Source: Ditylenchus dipsaci (lineage: Eukaryota; Nematoda; Chromadorea; Rhabditida; Anguinidae). Taken from it: DNA of 64,000 bases. Positions 1 to 13,300 of the stretch are shown here, piece by piece. The DNA is taken from contig SADC01001321.1 of the NCBI GenBank assembly GCA_004194705.1, positions 186,001-250,000 of the forward strand, given 5' to 3'. The notes beneath the pieces were generated by a model. It ran no database searches, was not told the origin of the DNA, and saw nothing but the letters and a program-made list of their open reading frames with translations. A program made the position numbers and the translations under genes. The first letter of the stretch is position 1, and the number at the start of each line of letters is the position of its first letter.

Positions 1-931
1 ATTTACCACTGTCAAACCATTTTCAGGTGCTCGAATAGTGCAGAAAAATTGATTTGGAAACCGAAAACGTAAAAAAAATTTTTGATCCAAGTGGACGACC
101 ACTTGGATAGCCACGCCGAGGATGCTGGTTCGATCCACCTGGGTGCACACTTTATTTTTTACCGTAATTCAGATATAAAAAGACTAACGTTTGACCTTTC
201 AGGTTATTTGGGGTGAATATACCCCTACTCTTGAGTTGCCGGATAACAACCTGTCCAGGTGGTAATCAACCCTAGATTTGGGATCGGTAGGTGAAATCGC
301 ACTTTGGTCTCATCAAGTCCAATGATTCACAAATTTTTTTGGCTGGAAAAATAGATTTTTTATTCAAATGAACTTTTCATTTTTAAGACATCCAGGTGGC
401 ATCCACCTGGTCAGGTGATACCTACACCAGGTATTAAAGTTGGGGTGTGTAAAATCGCAACTTTGGGCTTGACAAACCAATTCCCCACACAATTTTTAAG
501 TTAGAAAATGGCTTATTTTTTATTTTAAGAAATTTTAATCTTTCAGGTTTGGGTTGGTTTGGGTATTTAGGGTGGTTTTAGGGTACTTGAGGTGGTTAGA
601 ATGGTTCGGGATAGTTTTGACACAATGTGAAAATATCGATTTACCTATATCTCACATTGAAATCAGTAAAACAAAAAAAATCGCGAAAATTACCGTCGGA
701 AAAATCTCTAATCCCCTACCAGAACATTGAGAAAAGGAAAAGTACAAAAGGCAGAAAAGTTCTTAACAAATCGGATTTAAGAAAAGAATGCCTTAGCAAA
801 TATATTCTTAGCAAATGGGCGCCTTAACAAAAAAATTCTTAGCAATTTGTCGCTTAGCAAAAAAATTCTGGCAAACGACCGCTTAGCAAATCGACCACTA
901 GCAAAATGCCGCTTAAATTTCGGGTACAGCC
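1..931. repeat. Left arm of a 0.93-kb inverted repeat shared with the window's right end
   Basis: This stretch reappears inverted at 62915-63867 with roughly 95% identity by eye. The inner boundary is sharp at ..GGTACAGCC (left) and GGCTGTACC.. (right); beyond it the two sides differ. Inside are a hairpin half with a CCAAGTGGACGACCACTTGG palindrome at 91-110, GGTGG/CCACC-rich sequence at 250-450, and tandem GCTAAG units at 790-920. The element probably continues left of the window. No gene is seen. Confidence 0.85.
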
Positions 932-1900
932 TTTGAAGGCTGTAACTAATTTACCCCGCCAAATTACTGATTTACCCGGCCCAAATTTAATTTTTTACCA
1001 CCGCCAATTACTGATTTACCCCGCTAAATTATTATTTACCCCGCCAAATTCAAATTTATAGTTAAAAATAACTTGGATCGCCCAGAATCCTACACCGGAA
1101 AGGCCAGAAGTCCTTGAAAGTTGTTTTTGGAGGGTTTACTAAAGGGGAGTAAACTTTTTCCGAAAATTTGATTGATGGATCAAATTCCAGTCCGATGGGC
1201 TAAATCACTCAAAATTCCACTGAACCATTCTCAACCTCTTAAACCATCCTAAGCACTGATTCAGGAGATTTAGATACTGGTTCGGATGGTTTCTGGTGTT
1301 TAAGATGGTTGAGAATGGTTCAGGGTGAGATTTTGAGCGATTTAGCCCATCGGAATGCAATTCTGATCCGCTCAATCGAATTTTCGGAAAAAGTTTACTA
1401 CTCCTTTAGTAAACCCAAAAAACCTTCAGGGACTTCTGGCCATTCCGGGGTGGGATTCTGGGCAATTCAAGTTATTTTTAACTATAAAACTTGAATTTCC
1501 CGTAAAATTTACTGCAATATTTGACTTAAAATTTGAATGGCTCAAATGTTACCCGCCAATTACTGATTTACCCGCAATTACTGATTTACCCCGCCAATTT
1601 GAATTTAACCCCGCCAATTTGAATTTCGGTGAATACTGCCCCAAAAAACGGGTCAGATTTTAGCAAAATGACTTGGACGCTCAAAATCCACCCCGGGTTG
1701 CCAAAGCCCTGAAGTTTTTGGACTTTACTATTCTAATTTGGCGGGGTAAACTTTTCACCGAAAATAATTGCGGGGTAAAAATAATTTGGCGGGTCAGTAA
1801 TTGGCGGGGTAAATTAGTTACAGCCAAATTTGAATTTGTGGGTAAATTCAAATTGGCGGGTAAATCAGTAATTTGCGGGGTAAAACAGTTTGAGCCATTT
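932..1900. mobile_element. Foldback element built from TTTACCCCGCCAAAT units
   Basis: Both arms carry tandem copies of a unit close to TTTACCCCGCCAAAT (950-1050, 1550-1620; inverted at 1735-1890). An end resembling GGCTGTAACTAATTTACC near 937 is mirrored near 1829. A second palindrome lies inside, with arms at about 1085-1245 and 1305-1465. The same unit recurs at 14320-14345 and 15115-15155. There are no coding signs. The layout resembles the MULE termini at 44193-47181. Confidence 0.6.
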
Positions 1901-3371
1901 TTGAACACCAACAGCGGGGGCGTAATCGTTTTGCCAATGAAACTTTTGCCAATGGAATCTTTTTGCCGATGAGATCACTTCGCCAATGGTTTTTTTGCTA
2001 TATAATAGCTTCTTTTCCCAAGTGTTATTATTTCTTTGGAAAAACGGAAAAATGCCTGCGTTGGGGGAAAAGTGCCCGCGTTATGTGAAAAAGTGCCCGA
2101 GTTTTTTCGTTCTAGTCAAAAGGCGAAAACTGCCGCGTTTTGTGAAAATGTGCCCGCTTTTTGTGAAACCTAGGTGGGAACGAACTTTTGGGGGTACCGT
2201 ATAGCGAGAGGCGACTGTAATTTAATCAAATGAGAGTTGTAGACAAGGAGTGTTTTGCTATTCAAAAGAGTTGCTGCAGTGGGTATTTATCGTCCAGTGG
2301 ATAGCATTGAGATAATGCTAAACATACGTTCAACCGCCCCGAACTGGCTGGGATTGGAAGTATATCAAACGCTAGCTTCGAAATTGCTGGAAATATCTCT
2401 AGTCGAACCCAATCGAAAAAAAACTCTCAGCTACAAAAGAAAAGAAAATATGTGAAAAACATGTAGAAAAGTCGGTGTCAAAAAGAAGCTGTAAAAGACC
2501 CTAGCTCCTTTCATTAAAAAATAATGATTTTTCGAAAATAAATGTACTTGATATTTATCATAACTTTCATTCGAATAGCAACGGTAGCTATAATACTTTC
2601 AGCGTCAGCGCCAGCGCCATTTAAAAACATGCCGCCGGCGCCAAGCTCCGGAAATTTTCTGCGCCGGCGCCTGATGCAACTTTGGTTAGGTGATAATAGC
2701 CGCAGATATTTCCATTATTACTGCTAGAGCAAGTGCCAGCTGAGAATTACCGAAGTGCTTCGAAAAACGTAGCATCACACATTCCTTACCAATTACCCAA
2801 GCTGAGTCGGGTCGTTGTACCTATGTGGTAGCATAAATCTGTACCAGTCACCGGTTAAATTCGTATACTTAGGTCCTTAGATGTTCACTTCGGGTCGTAG
2901 TGCTTCAGTAATAGATGAATTAACCCCGGGTAGCACGTTCAGTCAAAGATAAACTGATTTAGATGGTGATATCCAGGTACCCAAATCGCCTGATTCAGGT
3001 GGTTTGATGCAGGTAAAACCTAGGTTCTCAGGTAAATCCATTAAAATGGGTGTAGGCAGATGGCCTAATCTATGTATATAACACCGAGTACTCAGACAGA
3101 AACTCCGTCAACATTAACCTTTTGGCTAAAGTGCCTTATAATAGCTTGCCCAATGGAGGTTTAATCACTTTTTGTGCGTTTTAGCTGCTGCAACGTGTAG
3201 AAAACATGTTTTCAGAACCGGTCGACCATTAGAAAAAAATCACCGAAAATCGAATTTATGTCTTCAGGAACCAAGGTAAAAAAACAGGTCAGCAAGTAAA
3301 ATTAGAAACTTATTTTTAAGATACCAACGTTTATTTTATTGGATATTAATGCCTTCCTTTTTTCATCGGTA
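1901..3371. other. Intergenic, no gene recognised; pogo-type MITE end at 2170-2217
   Basis: No coding signal is seen. Positions 2170-2217 match the right end of the pogo-type MITE family (GAACGAACTTTTGGGGG, word GGTACCGTATAGCGAG, end CGACTG then TA). A GC-rich stretch with GGCGCCGGCG motifs lies at 2600-2670. The remainder is AT-rich and unassigned. Confidence 0.5.
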
Positions 3372-3379
3372 GCTTGGCA

Positions 3380-4119
3380 CGTTACCACGCAGTTGGGCAC
3401 ACCGCATTTGGGCACCGCATTTGGGCACCCGCATTGGGCCCCGATTTTAAAATTCCATATTTTCAAATTATAAAGTGAAATTTGTCAATTTTTCACTGTT
3501 TTATTCAGTTTCTCTCACTGCGCAAATGGGACCACCGATTAGAGAAACATGTAGGTGCTTATATTTTTATATGCATCCAGGAAGGACGTCAATCCCCTGG
3601 GGACCGGTCTCAAGGAGCCAGATATGGTAAAACTTCGACTCGCTACAATTGTGACTCGCTACACCTTTTGCGACTCGCTACACTTTAACTTTTTGTCCAC
3701 TTCAACCAAAAACATGTACTACATGCTCCCCTATCCTTGCAATGTGGAGTGTGCTGGTCTTGGCCGCGAAGCGGCCAACAATATGTCTGGTACAACAATC
3801 TGTACCCACATAACAATAGATAATTCAATCTGTAGCGAGTCGCAATTGTAGCGAGTCGCAGTAGCGAGTCACAATTTGTAGCGAGTCGCAGAAAGTTTGA
3901 ATGAGGCACCTATAGGACCTGAAATGAATACAAATTTTATTATAAAACAGTAACATATTGATACATTTCAATTTATAATTTCAAAATATGGAACTTTAAA
4001 ATTGGGCCCAAATGCGGTGCCCAAACGCGGGGCCAAATGCGGGTGCCCAAATGCGGTGCCCAAATGCGGTGTGCCCAAATGCGGGCGCCAAATGCGATGT
4101 GCCCAAATGCGTAGTAACC
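3380..4119. mobile_element. Foldback element, word GGGCACCGCATTT, 8-bp target duplication
   Basis: The element is bounded by GCTTGGCA on both sides (3372-3379 and 4120-4127), an exact 8-base target duplication. The arms start CGTTACCACGC and end GCGTAGTAACC and contain tandem GGGCACCGCATTT-like units (3395-3440; inverted at 4008-4112). An 8-base duplication points to hAT or a related superfamily. No transposase is present. It carries a second word-built hairpin at 3636-3895. Confidence 0.8.
3636..3895. mobile_element. Nested hairpin, word GACTCGCTACA
   Basis: Three copies of GACTCGCTACA lie at 3638-3683 and four inverted copies (TGTAGCGAGTC) at 3832-3892. The element sits inside 3380-4119. 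Its loop shows no ORF of substance. Only the repeat structure supports the call. Confidence 0.65.
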
Positions 4120-4210
4120 GCTTGGCAGAGATTTCGTTGCACCCGACAAACAAGGATAGAAATGTCAATAGAAATTGATTTCAAAGATCTCCAAATACGC
4201 GATAATTATT

Positions 4211-4309
4211 AGGGTTGTCAATCGCTTTGATATTTTTGGTTTTTCGAAAATTTTCAAAAAAAACTCCAAAAAACGGTCGATTTCGACAAATTGATCGACA
4301 AGCCTAATA
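4211..4309. mobile_element. Short hAT-like hairpin
   Basis: It starts TAGGGTTGTCAATCG and ends CGACAAGCCTA, imperfect inverted repeats of the hAT type. Flanks ATAATTAT and ATAACCAC agree at 5 of 8 positions, so the target duplication is eroded at best. It lies just downstream of the tubulin poly(A) region. Confidence 0.45.
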
Positions 4310-4344
4310 ACCACAGTAGAGTCCACAAACCCAAAACAAACAAT

Positions 4345-4350
4345 TTTATT
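4345..4350 (-). promoter_or_regulatory. Tubulin poly(A) signal AATAAA
   Basis: AATAAA on the minus strand, about 50 bases after the alpha-tubulin stop codon, a normal distance. Confidence 0.65.
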
Positions 4351-4396
4351 TCAACGAAGTGTCAACAGCAGAGTCAAAAGGAAATGGTCTTGATTT

Positions 4397-6029
4397 CTAA
4401 TATTCCGCCTCTTCGTCCTTAACCGAGTCGGCAGCCACTTCTTCGTAGTCCTTCTCCAACGATGCAAGGTCTTCACGAGCTTCAGCGAATTCCCCTTCCT
4501 CCATGCCTTCCCCGACGTACCAGTGGACAAAAGCACGCTTGGCATACATCAGATCGAACTTATGATCGAGACGAGCCCAGGCTTCAGCGATGCAGTCGTA
4601 TTGGCAAGCATGCAGACAGCACGAGGAACCTTGGCCAAATCACCACCCGGGACGACAGTCGGCGCTTGATAATTAATTCCCACCTGAACAATAAAACAAT
4701 TAAGTTACACATCCGTTAGGGATAGAGAGATCCAACCTTGAAGCCAGTTGGACACCAATCACGAACTGAACCGATTTGTTGGCCTTGATGGAAGCAATAG
4801 CAGTATTAACGTCTTGGGCACAACATCACCACGGTAGAGAAGGCACACGGCCATGTATTTGCCTAAAGAAAAATAAAATTTAAATATTATCTTGATTAGA
4901 AGGCTGATTACCATTGCGAGGATCACACTTCACCATCTGACTGGTCGGCTGGAAACAAGCATTCGTGATGTCTGAGACAGTGAACGCGTCATGATGCGAC
5001 TTCTCGGCAGAGACGATCGGCCATAGGTGACGAGCGGGAAGTGGATTCGCGGATAAGGCACCAAATTCGTCTGGAATTCATTGAGGTCGACGTTCAACGA
5101 TCCATCAAAACGGAGCGAAGCAGTGATCGAAGAGACAACCTTGAAGCAAACATTTTACAGTGAAAATGAGAAGTTTAGAACCTGAGATATCAGACGATTG
5201 AGATTGCTGTACGATGGACGGTCCACACCAAGCTTGCTGCGGCAAATGTCGTAAATAGCCTCATTGTCCACCATGAAAGCACAGTCAGAGTTTTCCAAAG
5301 TCGTGTGAGTGGTCAGCACCTGAGTTACAAAAAATCAGTTGAAGGAAAGACTCCAGTTAATGCTCACCGAATTGTAGGGTTCAACCACAGATGTGGAGAC
5401 TTGAGGAGCTGGATAGACCGAGAACTCCAACTTCGACTTCTTAGAACCATAATCCAGGCTGAGACGCTCCATCAGCAGAGAAGTGAAGCCAGAACCAGTG
5501 CCACCACCGAACGAATGGAACACGAGAAAACCTTGCAAGCCACTGCAGTTGTCCGCGATACGACGAATGCGATCCAACACCGGTTCGATGATTGTCTTGC
5601 CCACCGTGTAGTGTCCACGAGCGTAATTGTTAGCGGCATCCTCCTTCCCCGAGATCAGCTGCTCCGGATGGAAGAGATTCTTGTATGGTCCATGACGGAT
5701 TTGATCTGAAAGCGGGATGGGCATCGATTATAACAGTGCAAAAAAGAAAGCTAACCGATGACAGTCGGCTCCAAATCGGCCATCACAGCACGCGGACATA
5801 GTGACCATTGCCCGTCTCCGAGAAGAAGGTACTGAACGAGTCGCCGGCCTTCACCTTATTCTCAGGAACGATCTTGCCATCCATCTCAATGCCATGCTCG
5901 CGACAGTAGAGCTCCCAGCACGCGTTTCCGATCTGCACGCCAGCTTGTCCGATGTGAATCGAGATGACTTCGCGCTGAAAGTAAACAGTTTTCAAGAGAC
6001 AAATCTAAAGGAAAGAACCACCGCACCAT
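4397..6029 (-). CDS. Alpha-tubulin, seven exons
   Basis: Alpha-tubulin forms microtubules with beta-tubulin. Exons on the minus strand are 6029-6027 (ATG only), 5974-5756, 5705-5368, 5319-5182, 5139-4912, 4862-4737 and 4683-4397 (TAG). Introns are about 45-70 bases; an intron right after ATG is usual in this family. Diagnostic motifs are [20 protein letters not shown] at the start, the nucleotide loop [17 protein letters not shown] and the C-terminal [12 protein letters not shown]. Frame breaks at about 5794, 5019, 4813, 4760 and 4592 are each repaired by one extra base, and every intron phase then fits, giving 447 residues against about 450 usual. All five lie beside G or C runs, so assembly error is likelier than decay. 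Oddities: Asn at position 40 where lysine is usual, a K41/K43-containing loop, and a short tail ending EAEY. Confidence 0.93.
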
Positions 6030-7349
6030 TTTTCTTTATTTGCTTGACGTCTGATAGGAGCGAAAGCTTTTGAAACAATATCTAAAATAAAGTGAATATT
6101 GAATGAGCAGTTGACCACAGTGTTCTCAAAACTCATCCTCAACTTTTAATGCTGAACAAAACGTATCAAACAGATTTAAAAAAGAAATCAAAAACAGTCT
6201 TTACAGGCGATGTTAAAAAAGTTGAGGCAAAAAGTTGAGGATGAGTTTTGAAAACACAGGTTGACCATCAATGACCGGCCAGTGGTCACTAATAAACAAC
6301 CACAAGTTGTGGTCCACAACTATGATACTCTGCACAAGAAATAAGGAAAACTTGGACAGACGCAGAAAGTATTGCAATACGCAGGCTCATAGCATGCAAC
6401 GCATGATCTTCATTGTCAAAATCATCGAAAGATTCAAGAATGTTGCATAATATTTGCGGTCTTTTAAAAAAGGGTTTTTTATCGTAATTTCCATCGTAAA
6501 AGACTGTAAAGGCGCGTCCCAATGAAGCCTTTTCACTCTCACTCGCACATTGGGGACACCCGTTCATTCTCACTCTCACTCGCCCTCTCAGTCTCACTTT
6601 CACTCTCACTTGCACTCTGTCCCCAACGGATTCGATTCCCAATACCACCTCCTTCCCCAAAGCTAGTGCAGTATACCCAGGGTAACCAACTCAATTTTTA
6701 AATTTACGGGCATTTTTTTTATCAATCCGGGCATTTGTTTTTATTTTTTGGCGGATTCCGGGCAATGTCCGGAAAACGATATATATTGCGCCCGAATTTT
6801 TTGAAAAAATGCGGGCGAAAATAGGGCAAATCCGGGAAATGCCCGGAAAATCGGGAAAGTTGGTCATCTTGGGTAAGCCACCTTTTAATGCATTTTCGGA
6901 AAAACATCATTTTTGTGTGTTTATGTTCAGGGTATGGCCCTCATATTTTGGGTGCGTTGGCGTTTACATATAATTGTATAAAACTTTACGTCATATTTTC
7001 AAGAAATTTTACTTTATGCCTGTGCGCTCCTACTTCCAATTTTGAGTGTTGGAAATATTTGTGGCAATCTTTTTTTGGATCGAAAAGCACATTTTGTAGC
7101 TACTGATCACTTGGCTGATGCAATTTGTGATGCTGGTGTTATAAGACAACAACAACAGGTCGCATTTGCCTGCATTTGCTCTTATCAAAAACGTATGATT
7201 AGAGCAATGTGGAGAGGGAAGGTATGTTTGTTTTCCAGTCATTGCAACTCAATGCTAATTGATTGAAGAGGTGTGGCACAACCCACAAAGCTTTGCATGT
7301 TTGCCTTCACTACTAATCCATAATTAAAAAGCGGAAGTGCAAATAAAAC
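6030..7349. other. Intergenic between tubulin and the transporter
   Basis: This divergent interval should hold the promoters of the tubulin and SLC17 genes; I recognise no specific site. Positions 6515-6640 carry ACTCTCACTCTC units like those at 56120-57700. A hairpin related to hAT elements lies at 6678-6871. An imperfect inverted pair containing GATGAGTTTTGA lies near 6120-6150 and 6225-6260. No coding exon is recognised. Confidence 0.5.
6678..6871. mobile_element. hAT-like hairpin, word CCGGGCA
   Basis: The ends CAGGGTAACCAACT and AGTTGGTCATCTTG form imperfect inverted repeats starting CA.G, as in hAT elements. Both arms are rich in CCGGGCA/TGCCCGG. Flanks AGTATACC and GGTAAGCC agree only partly. 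Confidence 0.5.
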
Positions 7350-10300
7350 ATGAAACAACAAAAGAACGGCTTGCTACCAGCTATTTCGCTATCTATTGCT
7401 CAGGAAGATGGTACAGTAGTGGTTCGCAAGCATCGTAAGTCAATCTGTGGTTTTCACATGTTGTTAAAAAAAATTATGAAACTGGATGAGCACTGCAATC
7501 TGCAAAATTCGAACTCGCGCGGGACCAACTTGCAACTTATTTGTTCAAAATCCTTAAACTTTGCCAAAAAGACCCGCGGACCTCGATTATCCAGCACCTC
7601 ATTTTCAAAAAGGGGTGCCGGATAACCGAAGTCCGCGGGTCTTTATGGCAAAATTTAAGGATTTCAGACAAACGACCGGCAAAATCAGAATTCTTTCGAT
7701 ATTTGGCACCAGACTGCCAAAACATAATTTTCGAAAATTGAGCTAAAAAAGTGTCGGATCTAAGGCTAGAACGAACTTTTGGGGTGTTGGATAAACAAAG
7801 TTTGACTGTAATTCAAATTTATAATGCCTACAAAAAATAATTCGAAAACTTTATCGATAAAATTTGTTTTTTTTCCTGCGCCAATTCATAATTAACACTC
7901 GGAAAGCCATGCGTAGTAATTGCTGCGTCGGAAGCAGAATTTCACGCTCTACACGATGGTACTTTTATTTTTTATTTAGACATAAATGTGCCGAGATATT
8001 AATGATTTAAAATTGGTCGAAAACGGCCCTCCAAAAACAACAATTCGGTTGATTCATTCATGTGGTACTCACCCAAATTTATACTTTTCTAGACGTTTAG
8101 CATCTTAAAGTGATGGGCATGAACAGGGCTATCGAATAGGTGCAAGCATCCAAGGCAGTAGTGGTGAAATCCTGGACATATATGCATTTATAGGCTAAAA
8201 TCCAGATTTCTGAAAATCACAATCCACTCACTAAAATTCTCATAACTTTTCTCAGTGACCACTTCCAACCATTTTCTCAGGCCTATCAGATAGCACAGCT
8301 TCAGGGCTACACAATGAGCACTAATAAGCCGTATGGTGAAGAAAAAATATTGCCAAAAGTCGATTTCCACTTCAGGGATACATTATCTTACTATACATTA
8401 TCTTCGTTACAGCTACAAACCGCCTGTCAATCGTTGGCCTCTGCGTATCTTCATGAGCTTCTTGGTGGATGGAGGTGCAGCTAACGCCTATGTTCTTTTT
8501 GAAAAAACTTCAACAAGACGGGAATTCATCCACAAGCTGGCAGACCAATTGATGACTGGACAAAAAGCAGAAAGAGCAAAATCGGAACACTGGATTGCAA
8601 AAACTTTTTCGCAGATATCAGGCCACTACGACAGGTTTGAGAAGAAATGCAAACGTATTTATTATCATTGAATTTAGTCTTCACAACAAAATGAATGCGA
8701 CCACGAAAGAATCTCCAAAGTGGTGCCATATCTGCAATAAGGTGGAAGGGGTGACCGCGTACGCAGCTGCAGCAAATGTGAGAAACTTGCTTGTGAAGAC
8801 CACATCGTGATGCTAGTGCTTTGCACCAAGTGCAGCCGTGTGGGAGAAGATGAGCATCTACATCTGCCGAAGCCTGTCGCTGCCACTGGTTATTGCCAAG
8901 TCTGCCAAGCAATGAGTCGAAAACGCTGTAGCAGGTGTCAGAAACATTACTGCAGAAAGCATCAGCACAAAACAAACGAAGAAAAATGCGATCAGTGCAG
9001 ATAAGTTGTGTTGTTTTGTGACGTTGCATATGTATTTGGCTGGAAAAATGATATTCGGTTTTGTCGTTGTTTTGCCTTTACATTCCTTCATGTTTGGTTG
9101 AAATCTAGCATTCCGAACGATAGCAATCCCTGAAGTGAAATCGACTTTTGGCAATATTTTTTCTTCACCATACGGCTTATTAGTGCTCATTGTGTAGCCC
9201 TGAAGCTGTGCTATCTGATAGGCCTGAGAAAATGGTTGGAAGTGGTCACTGAGAAAAGTTATGAGAATTTTAGTGAGTGGATTGTGATTTTCAGAAATCT
9301 GGATTTTAGCCTATAAATGCATATATGTCCAGGATTTCACCACTACTGCCTTGGATGCTTGCACCTATTCGATAGCCCTGTTCATGCCCATCACTTTAAG
9401 ATGCTAAACGTCTAGAAAAAGTATAAATTTGGGTGAGTACCACATGAATGAATCAACCGAATTGTTGTTTTTGGAGGGCCGTTTTCGACCAATTTTAAAT
9501 CATTAATATCTCGGCACATTTATGTCTAAATAAAAAAATAAAAGTACCATCGTGTAGAGCGTGAATTCTGCTTCCGACGCAGCAATTACTACGCATGGCT
9601 TTCCGAGTGTTAAGCAGGTCGACCTGGGCCATGTTTTCAAGGCCGGGCTGTGATCTTACAAACGAGCTTCTTGTCAGGAGGGGCCGAGCTGACCCGAAAA
9701 GGCCGCTCTAAACTATTCTCAATCTGGAATTAGAATCTCATTTATGTTTATTTTCTGCCATTCTGCCATCCCGGAAATAACTTTTATGCCTAACCCAGTA
9801 AAATTCTTTGAGTAAGTTTCATTTTTAGCCCTATTCCATCCATGCTCTCGAAGACTTCATGTGATGTTGCTGATCATGCTCGGCTATTTCAGCATAGTCT
9901 TCATGAGGACCAATCTAGGCATGGCAATGACTTGTATGGTCAACTCTACAGCAATCACTTTAAACTCCATCCCTGATTTGGACTCAGTTGACCTGCTGGT
10001 CACTCCTGTCTCCAACCTAAGCTCACAGGACCCAGCCTCTAGTGCAGACAAGTGCCCACATTTGATTGAACAGAACGAGAATGGTGTAACAGCCACTTTT
10101 GTCAATGACTATGGAGTGAGTTGTGTTTGTGGCAATGGATTTATAATATTACTTTCTGGGTAAATTCATTTTGGATGAAGTGCTGTTAAAGGGGCACGCC
10201 CAAGCTAATAAGTCCAATTTTAAATGTTGAAATTTCAGAACACCAATTTTTCTCATGGAGACAAAATTAATTTGAATTTTGATAGTCATTTAGGCTGTTT

Positions 10301-13300
10301 CGGGGGCTTTTGTTGATGAAAATCAAACTTATTTAGTCTTTACAAGCAAGGCTGGTTCCACGAGAAATTGGACTTATTGACGTGGGCATGCCCTTTTAAA
10401 GGCTAGGGGAAACTTGCCAAAAACGAAATTTAAAGAAGCTGATTCAAAACCCAGGCACATTTTGTGAAAATCGTGGACACATAAATTTTACTCGAGTCTT
10501 AATAGAAGAACTACAAGGCTGTGGGAAAATGGGCGATTTTCAATTTGCGGGACTAGCATATACGGTCAGGTTTAGCAAAAATATGTGCTGTAAAACGTTA
10601 GATTTTGGAGTCTCATGTCCAAATCCGAACTAACAACTTCAAATCCAAATTTGTACATGTAACAATAACGAAGGATATGAGAACCCAGTTTTGTGTTTGG
10701 GGGACTATTTTTTATTTTCAATCTAGGTAAAAAGTGCCATAATAAGCTGCTTTATTGCAGGGCAGTTTGGTGTGGGACACCAACATACAAAGCTGGCTAT
10801 TCTCCGCCAGCTTTTATGGCAGTTTGTTGTCCTGTTTACCTGCAGGCATATTGGCTGATAGATGGTCACCCAAACACCTACTTCAACTGACTTGCCTATT
10901 GTCTATTTGCTGTTCATGTTTGATGCCGTACTTCTCCACCAATTTCGGATACGGTGCAGTTTTCGGACTCAGATTTGTGATGGGATTGGGTGAGGTTTGT
11001 TCAAACTTTTACTTTGCACTCTAACCTCGATTTCAAGGTTTCAACCTATTTTCAAAAAGTGCCGTTAAATCGAGGCTTTGCTTTTTCAGAGGAAAAAATT
11101 TTAGGTCTTTGAAAAAGAATCGATAAAATCAACCTGCGACCGAATATTGCCGCACTCTACCACTCTTCCATTGAGCTCCTAAAATTTTCACACTCTCCGT
11201 TTTTTTTATTTGCTTATTCTTGGGATAGCGGATAACCATAACAAACCTAAAATATGCAATACCGTATTTTTTCTATTAATGAACCCCTCTCTAATAATGA
11301 ACCCCCCTCGATTTTTTGACTAGGATTTCAGAGTTAGGGCCATTTTTGATTTATAATTTCAACATTTTCGAAGGGTTGAAAAATAATAAACCCGGGTTCA
11401 TTAATAGAGAAAATACGGTAATTCCTTTTAGGGTTTCATAATGCCATCCTTCAATAAAATGATCAGTCAATGGATTCCTACAGAAGAGATGTCCACTGCG
11501 CTGTCCATCCATACTACTGGAAATCAGATGGTTACCCTTCATTAGATAAACTTTTCGCAATATTCTGATTTTCGGGATATTCAGGCAGGTGCAGTGGGTG
11601 TTCCTCTGGCAGCATTTTTGTGTGGCACTATCTATGGCTGGCCCTCCATATTTTATGTGTGTGGTTGGTGACTTTTGGATTATTTTTGTCTCCACTACTT
11701 GAATGGTTGATTTCAGCTTTACTTGGAGCTATCTGGTCGGTCACATGGTTTTTTTTCGTGCCCGAGACTCCAGCTCAGTGCACGCGAATGTCTGAAAGGG
11801 AAGGAGATTTTTGAGCTCAAGAATCGAGAATTTCAATGAGTACAAGACTGCAGCCAATAATAAGTCAACTAAGGTGGATTTAATTAAGGTAAGGTGGGTT
11901 GGGTATTTGTTTCAGGTACCTGTTTTACGATAATTTAAATCGATCCATTTTATAAAGATTACTCTCAGGTAAATTACCTCTCTATTTATAGCCAGTGAGA
12001 TTAGCTACAAGTTAAAGAGGCATGTCCACGCTAATAAGAGGTAGTGAACGCGATGTCAAACTTTTCTCCTGATTATTGATCTTCTGTGCGGACTTTTCAA
12101 CTTGGTTTCTAACAAAACTAAACCTAAAATGAAATTCTAGGCCTTTTTTGGCGCTACTCAGTTATACTACCCCTCATCTTAGGAGCTACTCGGTTATAAC
12201 CACCCCCCCCCCAAAAGAAATCAAGATTTTTTAGGAATGGTCAAAACTCATTTTTAAAGGGCCTGACCTCTTCCTACTCGGTGGTCCCCGCCAATTCAAA
12301 AATTTTCCCTTGACCATTGGACTTCTGTACGGATTTTTCCGCTAGGTTTCTAACAAAACTAAGCCTAAAATTTGATTTCAGGCCTAGTTTTGTTAGAAAC
12401 GTGGCGGAAAAATACGTACAGAAGTCCAATGATCGAGGGAAAATTTTTGAATTGGCGGGGGACCACCGAGTAGGAAGAGGTCAGGCCCTTTAAATAATAA
12501 TTTTGCCATAAAAGGACCAGAAAAGCAATTTAAATAGGGTTTAAGGGCTGTATTGGGAGGGGAAGGGACAAAACAGGGGCCACTTCTATAGTGCCTATAA
12601 GTACCAAGTTGAAAAAGCAGTACGGAAAGTCAATGATTAGGTTTTTTTGAATTGGCGGGCACCACCTCTTATTAGCGTGTGCATGCCCTTTAAGCTGTTA
12701 ACATATTTGGGATGAGTCTTCAAAAAGTTGTGTCATAAGCAAAATGCTAAAAACATGATTTGGAATCTTTGCGCCTAACTTTTGGAGAAGTTACAGTAAG
12801 TGACTGCAAAAAATTTCATTACCTTTTCATTATTCTTCTAAGTTGAATAGTCGAAAATTCTGACTCAGATCTTTGCAGACGGTACAGCCAGGCATTCCAT
12901 ATAAGCAAATGCTCAAGTCTCCAGCGCTACTTTCTTTGCTATTTTGTGCCTTCTCCACCAACCTGATTGTGGTGCTCATCCAAGTCTATTTACCTTCCTT
13001 TTTTAAAGAAGTGTTGCTATTAAGCATGATCAATGTAAAATATTTGACTTTATGACAATACAGGCATATCAATAGTTTTGTGTTCAGAATGGCCTGTTTA
13101 GTGCGGCCCCCAATATTGCACAACTAGTTGCCAAGATTTCCTGGAGTGTTTTGATGGACAAACTCAAGGAAAAACACATCTCTTCCACATTTGCCTGCAA
13201 ATTCTCCCAGGGATTTTGTGAGTTATATTAGTATTTCACAATTTTTTATGTTCCTTTTGAAGGGGCATGCCCACGCTAATAAGAGGTGGTGCCCGGGAAT

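Noticed and set aside
113..150. tRNA-like B box (GGTTCGATCCACC), also at 63730 and 48325
   Set aside because: The T-arm stem pairs poorly and no A box or cloverleaf is visible; at most a trace of tRNA-derived sequence in repeats.
3395..4112. CRISPR-like regular repeats
   Set aside because: Units are short, inverted between arms and bounded by an 8-base duplication; this is a eukaryotic foldback element.
5305..5709. ORF of 134 codons opposite tubulin exon 3
   Set aside because: It is the reverse shadow of a well-supported alpha-tubulin exon.
6515..6640. ORF of 123 codons rich in RVRVRVR
   Set aside because: It is a translation of GAGAGTGA simple repeat.
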